Positions 32,743 to 45,139 of a stretch of DNA of 64,000 nt are shown here, in pieces. The notes under the pieces were generated by a model. That model saw only the letters and a list, made by a program, of their open reading frames with translations, did no database searches and had not been told where the DNA came from. Position 1 is the stretch's first letter. Each line of letters starts with the position of its first letter. The DNA is from Dugong dugon (Eukaryota > Chordata > Mammalia > Sirenia > Dugongidae), in the NCBI GenBank assembly GCA_030035585.1, contig CM057464.1, forward strand, positions 26,243,465 to 26,307,464, written 5' to 3'. Made by a program: the position numbers and the translations under genes.

Positions 32743-35700
32743 TGTGTCACTCTCCGTTTCTTTATTGGTGCATTGAGTCCATTTACATTCAGTTAATTAT
32801 TGATAGATGTGAGTTTATTGCTGTCATTTTTTAGTGCTTTTTTTTTTTTTGTGGTGCTGACGTTTTCTTTGTTCTTCTTACTCTCCTGTGCTGAATTCCT
32901 TTTGTTTGTGGATTTTTTTTTCATTTCTTTTGTTTCTGTAGGTTTTGTTTTTGCTGAGACTTTATGTTTTTCCTCTTTATTTTTATGTTTGTTAACTTTC
33001 TTCGTGGTTACTGTGAATTTTACCCTTATGGTTCTAAGTTCAAAGCAGTCTATTATGACTTGGTATTGCCTTGCCTTCCTCTCCATTAGAAGGTTCTTTA
33101 CCTACAGCCTTTATTCCCTCTTTTATTGTTCTGATGTTGTTGTCATTTACAGATTAACTGCTATGATTCCCTGTTGTATTTCTTTCGGTTTTGGATAGTC
33201 CTTGAAAGTTCATTTCCTAGACTGGTAGCTGGGTGGTACAATCCTGCGTCCTAGGTTCAGCCTGTGAGCCGAAGTTTGTTCTCAGATCAAAGAACCTCCT
33301 TTAATAATTCTTGTAAGTTTGGTTTGGTTTTTACATATTCCATTAATTTCTGTTTATGTGGAAAAGTCCTAATTTCACCATCATATTTGAACGAGAGTTT
33401 TGCAGGATATATTATTCTTGGATGGCAATTATTTTCTTTCAAGGTTTTATAAATGTCATCCCATTGCCTTCTTGCCTGCATGGTTTCTGCTGAATAATCT
33501 GAGCTTAGTCTTATTGTTTCTCCTCTGTATGTGACTTCTTGTTTTTCACGAGCTGCTCTCAGGATTCTTTGTTCGTCTTTGGTTTTGGTGAGTGTGATTA
33601 TGATATGCCTTGGTGATTTTCTTTTGGAGTCTCTCCTATATGGGGTTCATTGAGCTTCTTGTATGGCCAGGTTTTCATGTTTCATGATATTGGGGAAGTT
33701 TTCTGCCAGCAGTTCTTCAATGATCCTGTGTCTTCTGTTTTCTCCCCCTATTCTGGAACTCCAATCATTCACAGATTTTTCCTTTTGATTGTTTCCCACA
33801 TAACTCTCAGGGTCTCTTCGTTTTTCTTTGTTCTTTTTTCCAAATTTCCCTCTAACAGAGTTGTATCCAAGTGTTTGTCTTCAACTCCACTGATCCCGTC
33901 TTCCACCGTTACAAATCTGCTCCTCAGCCCTTCTATGACACTGTCCATTTCTGAAATCTTGTTGTTTATCTTTTGGATTTCTAATTGTTGTTTTTGTATA
34001 ATTTCTAGTCATGAATTTATTTTGGCATTTTGTTCCTGCATTATTTTCCTGAATTCTTCCATTTTTTGTCTCTATTTTCCATGAATTTGTCTGCCTTTTC
34101 CATGAATTTGGATATTTTTTCCTCATTTTTGTCTTTTTTGCTTCAACTCTTGGATAATTCTGAGTATGAGAGATTTGAATTCCCTTTCAGGTAGTTCTAG
34201 TGCCTTTTCTTCCACTGGGAAGTCATCTGGTGTTTTATTTTGGATGCCTACAGGAAACGTCCTGTCCTGTTTTTGTAAACGTTTTGATATTGTCTGCTGT
34301 CTTCAGGGCATTCAGTAATTATTTTTATTGTTTATTTATTGTAGATTTGTTTTTTTCATCCTTTTTTTTTATTTGGCTATGTCTGAGCAGGTGGGCTATG
34401 TTCGTTGTTGTTTGCTCATCTGTGGGCATGATACTTTTCACCTCCTTCTCCAATCAGCAGGATCAGTCTCTCAGATATATGGTACAGCAGGGCACGTCTA
34501 GCTGAAGAGGAATTGCTGGGATGGGTTGTTTGTGGCACTTACTACAGCCACCAGGGCAGGTCGGTAATCAGTGCAGGGCAGGTTCTGGTAGGCCATGCCT
34601 GTTGTGCTTGGTGGTGTGATGTTAAGTGCACAGTGCAGGTAGGCAGGATGGAGGGGGGAGATTGTGATGTGTGGAGCTAAGATGGGTATGGGAGAGAGGA
34701 GAGAGGAACAGGAGCCAAAAACATGCAAACAAACAAAAAAGAGTGCTAGGGGAGCTTGCCATTGGAGTGGCAATGAAATGGAGAAAAACAAAAAGGGGAA
34801 GAAGAAGAAAAAAGAAAAGAACGAATAAATAAAAACTAGAAGAAAAAAAAAGAAGAGCAAAGCCCCCAGAGATCCCACCAGTGCAGCTACGAGGTCTGGG
34901 GAAGTTGTTCCCAGGTGTTGAAGTACACCCTGGCTAGAAGGCATAGAGATATTCAGCACCAGGTATTCAGGGAACAGGAAAAGAAGGAAGGTATGGAGAG
35001 ACAAGAAACTGAGTAATGAAGAAAGACAAAAGGAAAAAGAGGGAAAAGAAAAGAAAACAAATTAAAAAAAAAAGAACAAGAAAAGCCCCCCCAAAAAAAA
35101 CCAGAAAAAAAAACCCCCACAAAAAAAGAAATGCTCTCAGGGATCCCTCTGCACATCTGCGCAAGCTGAGGGGGTAGGTCCCAAGCTGCACAGCACTGCC
35201 CAGCCAGAACGGGCTCCCTACTCAAGAAAAGAAAAATAAAACAAACAAACAATTCAAAGTGAACAAACAAAAGCCCCTGGACCCCACCGGCATGGCAGCA
35301 TGGATGGGGAAGCAGTTCCACATTCGAGTGGAGCTCCCCAGCCCCTCAGGAAAAAGCAAAAGTATTTTTTTGAGCCAGGTATTTGAGCGTAAGTAGGGGG
35401 AGGTGGCGATAGGTAAGGAAGAAATCAAAAGAAGCAGAAAAAAGCAACACCAGCAGCCAACAAATGGCACTCAGGGAGTTGGCCAGTGTGGGCAGGTGGA
35501 ACCCAAGCAGCTGGTGCTTCCCAGCCAAGAGACTATGGCTGTGGAAAGCAGAGGAGGCCGAGTGGTGGTGAAGAGGGGTGGGGAGTGGGAAAGCATATAT
35601 CGCCAGTTACCAGTTGTTCTGTCTCCTGCTGGAAGCTCCGTGAAGCTGCTTTCTCGTACCCCCCATTTGCTGGTCTCTGATAGGAGTCCAAAATGGCGGA

Positions 35701-35922
35701 TCCGTGCTGCGTTAACTGATAGGGGACCTCTGCATGAATCTCTCCTCTCTCTCTGTTCTCTGTCAGTTTCTCACTCCATTTGGTGCTTGGCTGAGTTCTT
35801 TATCTCTTCATTTGATGTTTTAGGGTTTCAGGATTGCTGTTTTCTCTGTTTGGCTTAGTTTTTCAGATCTTTGCTGTGGAGAGACGGTGTGGTGCTTCTG
35901 CCTAAAGTGCCATGTTGCTGGA
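32743..35922 (-). mobile_element. L1 LINE (L1-F): complete 5' end, 3'-truncated at ORF2 start
   Basis: Minus strand from 35922: 5' UTR (to 34312), ORF1 (start codon 34309-34311, down to about 33270), inter-ORF spacer, the ORF2 start (ATGACAGCAATAAACTCAC type, near 32830) and about 80 bases of ORF2. Same subfamily as L1-C/D/E by its 5' end. Frames at 33881-34126 and 33287-33481 ('QWDDIYKTLKENNCHPRIIY', 'DGEIRTFPHKQKLMEYVKTKP') are broken ORF1. Confidence 0.85.
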
Positions 35923-37210
35923 AGTCTATTTCTAGCTTTTTAAGGAAGCGCCAAATCAATTTCCAAAGTGGTTGTACCATTTTACATTCCCACCAACAGT
36001 GTATAAGTGTTCCAGTCTCTCCACAATGTCTCCAGCATTTATTATTTTGTGTTTTTTTTTGGATTAATGCTAGCCTTGTTGGGGTGAGATGATATCTTAT
36101 TGTAGTTTTGATCTGCATTTCTCTAAAGGCTAATGATCTTCAGCATTTCTTCATGTGCCTGTTAGCAGCCTGAATATCTTCTTTGATGAAGTGCCTATTC
36201 ATGTCCTTTGCCCATTTTTTATCTGGGTTATTTGTCCTTTTGTTCTTGAGGTTTTGCAGTATCTTGTATATTTTAGAGTAGACGCTGATTGGATTTATCA
36301 TAGCCAAAAATTTTTTCCCAGTCTGTAGGTTGTCTTTTTACTCTTTTGGTAAAGTCTTTTGATGAGCATAACTGTTTGATTTTTAGGAGCTCCCAGTTAT
36401 CTAGTCTCTCTTGTGGTGCTTGTGTGTTGTTACTTATGGTTCTTATTGTGTTTATGCCATGCATTAGGGCTCCTAGTGTTGTCCCTATTTTTTCTTCCAT
36501 GATTTTTATGGTTTTCGATTTTATATTTAAGTCTTTGATCCATTTTGAGTTAGTTTTGGTGCATGGTGTGAGGTATGCGTCTTGCTTCAGTTTTTTGCAG
36601 ATGGATATCCAGTTATGCCAGCACCATTTGTTAAAGACTGTCTTTTCCCCAATTAACGGACTTTGGGCCTTTGTCACGTATCAGCTGCTCTTAGGTGGAT
36701 GAATTTATGTCTGGATTCTCAATTCTGTTCCATTGGTCTACATATCTGTTGTTGTACCAGGACCAGACTGTTTTGACTACCGTGGTGGTATAATAGGTTC
36801 TAAAATCAGGTACTGTGAGGCGTCACACTTTGTTCTTCTTCTTGCGTAATACTTTACTTATCCAGGGCCTCTTCCCTTTCCATATGAAGTTGGTGATTTG
36901 TTTCTTCATCTCTTTAAAAAATGCTGCTGGAATTTGGGTCTGGATTGCATTGTATCTGTAAATTGCTTTGGGTAGAGTTGACATTTTCACAATGTTGAGT
37001 CTTCCTATTCATGAGCAATTTGTTTTTCCACCTTTGCAGGTCTCTTTTGGTTTCTTGTGGTAGTGTCATGTAGTTTTCATTGTATAGGTCTTTTATGCCT
37101 CTGGTTAGATTTGTTCTTAAGTATTTTATCTTCTTGGGGCCTATTGTAAATGGTATTGATTCAGTGATTTCCTCTTGGAAGTTCTCTTTGTTGGTGTAGA
37201 GGAATCCAAC

Positions 37211-37819
37211 TTATTTTGGTATGTTTGTATTGTATCCTGATACTCTACTGAAATCTTCTGTTAGTTCCAGTAGTTTTCTTGTGGATTCTTTGGGATTTTC
37301 TGTGTATAAGATCATATCATATGCAAATAGAGATACTTTTCCTTCTTCGCTACCAATCTGGATGCTCTTTATTTCTTTTCCTAGCCTAATTGTTCTGGGT
37401 AGGACCTCCAGCACAATGTTGAATGAGAGTGGTGATCAAGGGCATCCTTGTCTGGTTCCTGTTCTCAAGGGGAATGTTTTCAAACTCTCTCCATTTAGGA
37501 TGATTTTGGCTGTTGGCTTTATATAAATTCCCATAATTATTTTGAGGAATTTCCTTTCTGTTCCTATATTGTTGAGGGTTTTTATCATGAATGGGTGTTG
37601 GACTTTGTCAGATGCCTTTTCTGCATCGATGGATAAGATCATGTGGTTCTTGTCTTTTGTTTTATTAATGTGATGGATTACATTGATGGTTTTTCTAATG
37701 TAGAAGCATCCCTGCATACCTGGTATAAATCCCACTTGATCATGGTGAATTATTTTTTTGATATGTTGCTGAATTCTGTTGGCTAGAATTTTGTTGAGGA
37801 TTTTTGTGTCAATGTTCAT
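37211..37819 (-). pseudogene. L1 ORF2 reverse transcriptase core, catalytic motif altered
   Basis: Frame 37436-37819 (127 codons) has '[20 protein letters not shown]', motif A '[17 protein letters not shown]' and 'TGTRQGCP'. It then breaks, and frame 37211-37414 continues with '[20 protein letters not shown]'. The catalytic motif, FADD in the other copies, reads FAYD (codons 37316-37327): the first aspartate is Tyr. Besides the frameshift this alone should abolish polymerase activity. Confidence 0.87.
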
Positions 37820-38377
37820 GAGGGATATTGGTCTCTAATTTTCTTCTTCTTTTTTTTTTTTTTGCAGTGTCTTTACCTGGGTTTGGTATCAGGGTTATTC
37901 TGGCTGGCTTCATAGAATGGGTTTGGGAGTATTCCATCCTTTTCTATGCTCTAAAATACCTGTAGTAGTAGTGATGTTAACTCTTCTCTGAAAGTTTGGT
38001 AAAATTCTCCAGTGAAACTGTCCAGAGGTCAGGGTTTTTTTTTTTTTTTTTTTTTTGGTTGGGAGTATTTAATTACTTTTTCAATCTCTTCTTTTGTTAT
38101 GGATTTATTTAGTTGTTCTACCTCTGTTTGTGTTAGTTTATGTTGGTAGTGAGTTTTTAGAATTTTACCCATTTCCTCTAGGTTTCCAAACTGGTTACAG
38201 TACAATTTTTCATACTATTCTGTTATGATTCTTTTAATTTCAGTTGGGTCTGTTGTGATATCACCTATCTCATTTCTTATAGGGGTCATTTGCTTCCTCT
38301 CCTGTTTTTCTTTTGTCAGTTTGGCCAGTGGTTTATCAATTTTGTTGATCTTTTCAAAGAAACAGCTTTTGGTGTTG

Positions 38378-38875
38378 TTAATTAACACTCTCAATTGTTT
38401 TTCTATTCTCTATTTCTTTTAATTCTGCTCTAATTCTTATTATTTCCTTTCTTCTGGTGCCTGAGGGCTTCTTTTGCTGCTCTCTTTCTACTTGTTCCAG
38501 TTGTATGGTTAATGTTTTGATTATGGCCCTTTCTTGTTTTTGGATGTGTGCATTTATTGCTACTAACTGTCCTCTGAGCACTGCTTTTGCTGTGTCCCAA
38601 AGGTTCTGGTAGAATGTGCTTTCATTTTCGTTTGATTCTATGAATTTCTTTATTCCATCCCTAATTTCTTCTATAACCCAGTAGTTTTTGAGCAAGGTGT
38701 TGTTCAGTTTCCATGTGTTTACTTTTTTTTCCTTGCGTTTTCTGTTGCTGATTTCCACTTTTATGACTTTATGGTCAGAAATGATGCTTTGTAATATTTC
38801 AGTGCTTTGGATTTTGTTAAGTCTTGCTTTATGGCCTAATTGTGGTCTATTCTGGAGAATGTTCCATATGCCCAA
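38378..38875 (-). pseudogene. L1 ORF2 segment: end of endonuclease and EN-RT linker, 165 aa open
   Basis: Second-longest coherent frame in the window. It starts in the last endonuclease motif ('SIISDHKVIKVEI', the catalytic Asp-His pair), passes the 'TWKLNNTLLKNYWVIEEI' block and a long charged linker ('[26 protein letters not shown]'). Nothing suggests independent function; it is open by chance of slow decay. Confidence 0.85.
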
Positions 38876-38882
38876 ATAGGCT

Positions 38883-40157
38883 GCTCGTATGAGCTTGTTT
38901 GATTACTGACACCTTTGAAGCTCTAATGTCCTGTCACCAGCTGGTTAGATCTGTTACTAGGTATGTGAGCTCAGGAGTCTGCCCACTCCTCCTCTATGGA
39001 TTCAGCTCAGATGCCCAGGTAGATGGCCACCAAGTGTGTGGTGCAGGCTCTCACCTATAGTCCTAGACAGGTATGGGTGATTGGTGTAGGCACAGGCATC
39101 TTGCTGCCACAGGGGGACACACTCTGAGCAAGGCCAGGTGGCTGACGGCCACCCCTGAGTGTCCAGTTGGAAGGTGTGTCTCTGTTGCCTAGAGCACATC
39201 GGAGGGTAGGTTTTGGAGCCGGACTATGAGCACCTAATGCTGTTGGCTGTAAGGACTGAGGGTCACTTCTTATTCATGGGACCCTATTGCAGGTGGCTAA
39301 GTGGGGTGTGTGGAGCCATCAGTCCTCAGGCCCCTGATGTGGGTAGGTGAAGACCCTGCTTAATGGGCAGAGCACCGTCAAATGTCAGAACCTGCCACTT
39401 CGCAGCTGAAACAGTTGAAGTTAGACTTCCAGTATATACTCTGTTGTACTGCGGTAATGTGGGCCTACGCTGTTGAAATGGGCCCACACAAGTCTTTGTG
39501 GGGGAAGGCACTCAAAGACCTTGGATCCCTTATGCCTGTGCCTAGGCAAAGGAGTTGTGCCTACCCTGGGTTCCTGGCTTAGGGGAGCCAGCAGTTTATT
39601 TTTTCCCATTTGTTAATTTGTTCACTCTCCAAGGCAGGGAGAATGTCTCCGGGCATGTGACAGATCCTACTTCTGGCCCAGGGGACTCGGCAATTGCAGT
39701 GCAGTGCAGAGCAGGGAGCAGGGAGGTAAATGGGAGAGAGGTTTTTCCCTAAGGGGGGTGATTTTGTTCCGCACAGTAGGCCGTACGCAAATACTTATCT
39801 TTTGAAGATCCAGGGTTGCTTCTCACTGGTTCTGGGTGGCCGTGTAGACTCTCTGGTGCTGGGTCTCTCTCAGTGCGGAAAATGCACCTGCTGAAGACTG
39901 CTGCTTGCCTGCCTTACTGCTCTCTGCCAAGCTGATCAGGCCTGAAGGGATCAGGCTCTCGCCAGGTCAGGTTGGCAACTCCTCGCTGCTTCTGAATCTC
40001 TCCCTCCCCCTGCCACTCAGTCTGGTTCCTCAACTCTGCCTTTGATGTTCAGGTCTCTCAGATTGCCATATATTATTGATTCACCTTTTTTTGGGTCTTT
40101 GTTGTAAGAGGGTCCACTGGAAGCGTCTGACTACTCCATCATCTTGGCCCTGCCTCC
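38883..40157 (-). promoter_or_regulatory. 5' UTR of L1-G (presumed internal promoter)
   Basis: GC-richer than the flanks and unlike the pyrimidine-block 5' UTR of L1-C/D/E/F. L1 5' UTRs normally contain an RNA polymerase II promoter with a YY1-type site near the start; the 5' terminal GCCAAGATG-like bases (minus strand, near 40140) fit that. Activity is inferred. Confidence 0.55.
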
Positions 40158-42960
40158 AGCAATACCATTTACAATAGCCCCTAAAAAATAAAATCCTTAG
40201 GAATATATCTAACCAGGGATGTAAAACACCGATACAAAGAAAACTACAAAACACTGCTTCAAGAAACCCAAAGGGATCTACATAAATGGAAAAACATAGC
40301 ATGCTCATGGATAGGTATACTCAACATAGTGAAAATGACAATTCTACCCAAAGCAATTTACAAATATAATGCAATCTCAATCCAAATACCAACAAAATTG
40401 TTTAAAGAGTTGGAAAAACTAATCATTAACTTTATATCAAAAGGGAAGAAGCCCCAGATAAGTAAAGCTGTATTGAAAAAGAAGAATAAAATAGGAGGAC
40501 TCACGCTACCTGACCTCAGAAGCTAGTATACAGCTACGGTAGTCAGAACAGCCTGGTACTGGTACAACAACAGACATATTGACCAATGGAACAGAATTGA
40601 AAACCTAGATGTGAATCCATTCACCTACAATCACCTGATCTTTGTCAAGGGCCCAAAGTCCATCAAATGGCCAAAAGACAGTCTTTTTAACAAATGGTGC
40701 TGGTAAAACTGGATGTCCATCAGGAAAAAAATGAAACAGGACCCATACCTCACACCATACACAAAAACTAATTCAAAATGGATCAAAGACCTGGAGATAA
40801 AGCCCAAAACTATAAATTTCATAGAAGAAAAAATAGGATCAATTCTAGAGGCCCTAATGCATGGCATTAACAGGATACAAACCATAACCAACAACACACA
40901 AACCACAGAAAATAAGCTAGATTACTGGGATCTTCTAAAAACTAAACACTTACGCTCATCAAAAGGCTTCACCAAAAGAATAAAAAGAGAACCTACTGAC
41001 TGGGAAAAATTTTTGGACATTACAAGTCAGACAAAGGTCTAATCTCTAAAATCTACAAGAAAATCCAACACCTCTACAACGAAAATACAATCCAATTAAA
41101 AAAATGGGCAAAGGAAATGAATGGACACTTCACCGAAGAAGACATTCAGGCGGCCAACAGACACATGAGGAAATGCTCGCAATCACTAGCCATTAATGAA
41201 ATGCAGATTAAAACCACAATGAGATACCATCTTACCCTGGCATTATTGGCATGAATCAAAAACACTGGAAATAACAAATGTTGGAGAGGCTGTGGGGAGA
41301 TCGGAACTGTTATGCACTGCTAGTGGGAAAGCAAAATGATACAACCATTTTGGAAAATGATATGGCGCTTCCTTAGAAATAGAAATACCATACGATCAAT
41401 CCAGCAATCCCACTCCTAGGAGTATATTCTAGAGAAATAAGAGCCGTCACACAAGTAGATATATGCACACCCATATTCATTGCAGCACTGTTCACAATAG
41501 CAAAAAGATGGAAACAACCTAGAATGGATAAACAGACTATGGTACATACACACAATGGAATACTATGCAACGAGAAAGAACAATGATGAATCTGTGAAGC
41601 AACTCATAACATGGATGAAACTGGAGGACTTTATGCTGAGTGAAATAAGTCAGTCACAAAAGGAGAAATATTGCATGAGACCTCTACTGTCAAAACTCGT
41701 GTAAAAGTTAACACACAAAAAGAAACAATCTTTGTTGGTTACGAGGGGTGGAGGGGGGACGAAGTAGAGAATAGATAAGTGGTAACTTTGGTGAAGGGTA
41801 AGACAGTACACAATACTGGGGAAGCTGGCACAACTTGTACAAGGAAAGATCATGGAAGCTCCATAGGCACATCCAAACTCCCAGAGGGACTGAATTACTG
41901 GGTGGAGGGCTGTGGGGACCATGGTCTTGGGGAACATCTAGCTCAATTGGCATAACACAGTTTATAAAGACAATGTTCTACATTCTTCCTTGGTGAGTGG
42001 CATCTGGGGTCTTAAAACCCTGTGAGCAGCCATCTAAGATACTCCACTGGTCTTACTCCTTCAGGAGCAAGGGGGAATAAAGAGAACAGGATCCAAAGGA
42101 CTAATGGACCACAGCTACCAAGGCCTCCACCAGACTGAGTCCAGTACAGCTAGACTGCTCTGACCGGGATCACAACAGAGGGTCCTGGACAGAGCTAGAG
42201 AAAAATGTAGAACAAAATTCTAACTCACAAAAAAGACCAGATTTACTGGCCTTACAGACTGGAGAAACCCCGAGAATATGGCCCCCAGACGCCCTTTTAG
42301 CTCAGTGGTTAAGTCACTCCCGAGGTTAACCATTCAGCCGGGGATTGGACAGCCCCATGAAACAAAACGTGACTAATGAGGCACACCAGTCCAGAGACAA
42401 GGACTAGAAGGCAGGAGGGGACAGGAAAGCTGGTGATAGGGAATGCAAGGTTGAGTAAGGACAGTGTTGACATGTCGTGGGGTTGTTAACCATTGTCATA
42501 GGGCAATATTTGTACTAACTGTTTAATGAGAAGCTATTTGTTCCGTAAACCTTCATCTAAGGTACAAAAAAAAAAAAAAGAATTATCTATGTGAAATCAG
42601 ATTGACAACAGCAACTCAAAAGCTTTGATGGGAAGCCTAGGGGGCAGTGAGCTGAAGATAATGGTGATGGAATAATTTGGAAAAGGATAGTGAGAATAGC
42701 AGCACAACTGGAAGAATGTAATGAATGTCACTGAATTGTACATGTAGGAATGTTTGAAATGGTGTAACTTTGGCTATGTATGTTTTCACCCCCCCCCCCC
42801 AAAAAAAAGAAGTTCCTCTAAGGTCGAGAAGGAAGAGTGTTGGCATGTCATGGGGTTGTTAACCAATGCCATAAAACAGTATGTGTATTGACTGTGTAAT
42901 GAGAAACTATATGTTCTGTAAACCTTCATCTAAAGTACAATAAAATTTTTTTTTTTTTTT
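40158..42960 (+). mobile_element. L1 LINE (L1-H), 5'-truncated, with composite 3' tail
   Basis: Starts inside ORF2 after the RT catalytic region and runs through the ORF2 C-terminus (to about 41650), the 3' UTR (to about 42566) and the same three-part tail as L1-D: poly(A) 42567-42581, an old-L1M-like segment to a C-run and A-run at 42789-42809, and a second young 3' terminus ending 'acaataaaattttttt' near 42960. Its 5' end abuts the 5' end of L1-G head to head. Confidence 0.83.
40329..41042 (+). pseudogene. L1 ORF2 C-terminal coding remnants
   Basis: Frames 40329-40526 ('[21 protein letters not shown]', 'KPQISKAVLKKKNKIGGLTLPDLRS') and 40713-41042 ('[27 protein letters not shown]', '[32 protein letters not shown]'). 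These are the region following RT in L1 ORF2. Several frameshifts lie between them. Confidence 0.83.
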
Positions 42961-43538
42961 AAAGTGAAGAAATGCCATATAGTCCACTGTACCCTGACCA
43001 ATTTCATCAGGAGATGCCTTTATGTTCCCAGTCCAATTTTTAGGATGCCAGTCCTTCCCAATTAATGTAACACCAGATACCTTGCAATGCTGGGAATTCA
43101 GTTTGTGTTTTAATTCAGCCACTTGTAGGATTTAGTTTACATGAATCTCAGCTCTGCAAGGTATTGGAGATAAGACTTTCTTTCAGGGAAGACATAAAAA
43201 CATTCAGGTCATTTATGTGGCACTTGGAATTTGAAGCCCTGAGCTCATCCTTTTCTTTCTCCCTTTGTCCAGTGCAATTAGGAGCAACCAGCAAATCTCA
43301 TTATATTCGTTAGTTTGACTAAAATGTTCTAAGGTATCAGATATGTGGCCACCCAGGTCTTGCCTCTTCTAAGTATTTAACAGTAGCCAATGGTGATATT
43401 TTGCGTATCACTACTGCTACATCCTGTCATTAGTGATTTTAAATCTAATCAGATTAGATAACTAATTCCAGAAACCCCAGAAACAGTTTAGAAAACTCAT
43501 CCTTAGGATTTTGTTCCTGTTTAGTTCTAAAATCTGTA
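42961..43538. other. Unrecognised sequence, about 580 bp
   Basis: No repeat, exon or RNA recognised. Possibly unique host sequence. Confidence 0.4.
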
Positions 43539-43984
43539 TTAGTTTCCTAGGGCTGCCCTACCAAATTACCACAAAGTGGGTGGCTTAAAACAATAGAAAT
43601 GTATTCTCTCACAGTTCTGGAGATGAGAAATCTGAAATCAAGGAGTTGGCAGTGCCATGCTGTCTCTGAAAAGCTCTAGTGAAGATCCTTCCTTGCCCCT
43701 TCAGCTTCTGGTAGCCTCAAGAGTTCCCTGACTGTGGCAGCATAACTCCAGTCTCTGCCTCTGTCTTTTCATGTCTGCCTTACCTCTGCATCACTCTCTG
43801 TCTCCTCTCTTTTATAAGGACACCACTCATCTTGGATTAGGGCCCACCCTACTTCAGTGTGACCTCATGTTAACTTAATTTGTATCTGCAACAACCCTAT
43901 TTTCAACCAAGGTTACATTCACAGATAACAAGGGTTAGGACTTGAACATGCCTTTTTGGGGGACACAGATCAACCCATAATAGA
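43539..43984 (-). mobile_element. MaLR (MST/MLT1-like) LTR
   Basis: Reverse-complement face: 'tgtattagtttcctagggct', 'gtggcttaaaacaatagaaa', 'ttataaggacaccactcatc', and the closing 'gggggacacagatcaaccca'. Clear family match; boundaries within a few bases. Confidence 0.88.
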
Positions 43985-45139
43985 CAGTGGTTGCAGGTAG
44001 TGGCTGCAGGCCATTCTAGTGAAGCAGGCCATATGGTGGAAAGTGTCTAGAAGCAGTAGCTTCTCCTCACTCCAGCCGGTCCTTTACTTGGGAGAATAAA
44101 GACCTGGGGTTACCAGAGCCTCCAGTTTTTAAAGAGTAGCTAGAAATCTGGATTACTATATGAAATCTGCCAACTTTTAAATGTTGGCAACTATTTTAAA
44201 AATTAAAGCCTTGTGTAGAATGAAGGAAATGCCCAACAAGGGTCAATCTGAAACCTATTCTGAGTTTAAGTATCTGAAGGGCTGTCATGCTTGAGTGTGC
44301 ATAGGCTGGTTCTAGGTTAATCCAGGGACAAAACTGAAAGCAATGGGTTGAAGTGACATGGAGGTAGATTTTAATCACAATATAGAAGAGATTTCTAACA
44401 ATTACATTGGGCCAACAACAGGATAGACTTCATGGAGTAACATGTATGTGCTCACTGGACAGCTCCAGCCAGAGTGTGGATGGCCATCTCATCCATGTTG
44501 CTAGTGAGACTGAACTTGATGGTGTCTAGGACTCCTCCCACATTGGGTCTGTGAGTCTACATGCATACACCATGTTGCAATCTAATAACAATGTCTCTTT
44601 TTTTGATTATTAAATGAATAAACTGTTGTTTATTGAGAACAGTGATGGTGAAAGGGCCCTGCAGGCAGTGGAGGATGTAGGCTCCATGAACCAGGTGTCA
44701 CTGGACATAGATCAGAAAAGTGACTTGGATAAAGATTAAGTTTGAAATATTTTCCTCTCAAACTTGTTTTCTTTTTTTTAAGGCAAGATTTCACTAGTGC
44801 GTTTTGGCTACTTGGTTAAAACAAAACAGAGGAGTGAGTTTATTTTTTGCCATTAATAGGGAATTGTTTTGTTGTTATAATACACTTCCTGTGATTTAAT
44901 AAGCTTTAAAATAAAGTGTCCATTTCACAGTCTGAGTGGTCAGTACATCAGCTGTGTGTGTCTGTGTGGTATCTGTGAATTGTCACTCATGCCTTCCTAC
45001 AATAATGGTCCCAATGGCCCCTTGTCTCAAGAAGTATCACCAAACTAGCTGCAGTGTGTCTTATTAATGCACTGGTTTATGGGAGGCAATGCACAGGCAA
45101 ATGCACAGAAGCAAAATTATCTCCAGAGATTGATCGCTT
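43985..45139. other. Unrecognised sequence, 1.15 kb
   Basis: No recognisable repeat, RNA or open frame. Part of the least repetitive section of the window. Confidence 0.4.

Larger units (their letters stand above)
35923..40157 (-). mobile_element. L1 LINE (L1-G): 5' UTR joined directly to ORF2, ORF1 absent
   Basis: Minus strand from 40157: a 5' UTR of a different type (first bases GGAGGCAGGGCCAAGATG), 1.28 kb long, runs to about 38883 and then meets the middle of the endonuclease, skipping ORF1 and the ORF2 start. Downstream come the EN-RT linker, RT and the C-terminal part of ORF2 to 35923, where the 3' end is missing. It holds the longest ORF2 coding remnants in the window. Confidence 0.82.

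Noticed and set aside
35923-42960. L1-G and L1-H as one insertion with a twin-priming 5' inversion
   Set aside because: Both elements contain the ORF2 segment after RT (35923-37150 and from 40158), an overlap of more than 1 kb that twin priming does not produce, and their 5' UTR and 3' UTR types are not shown to belong together.
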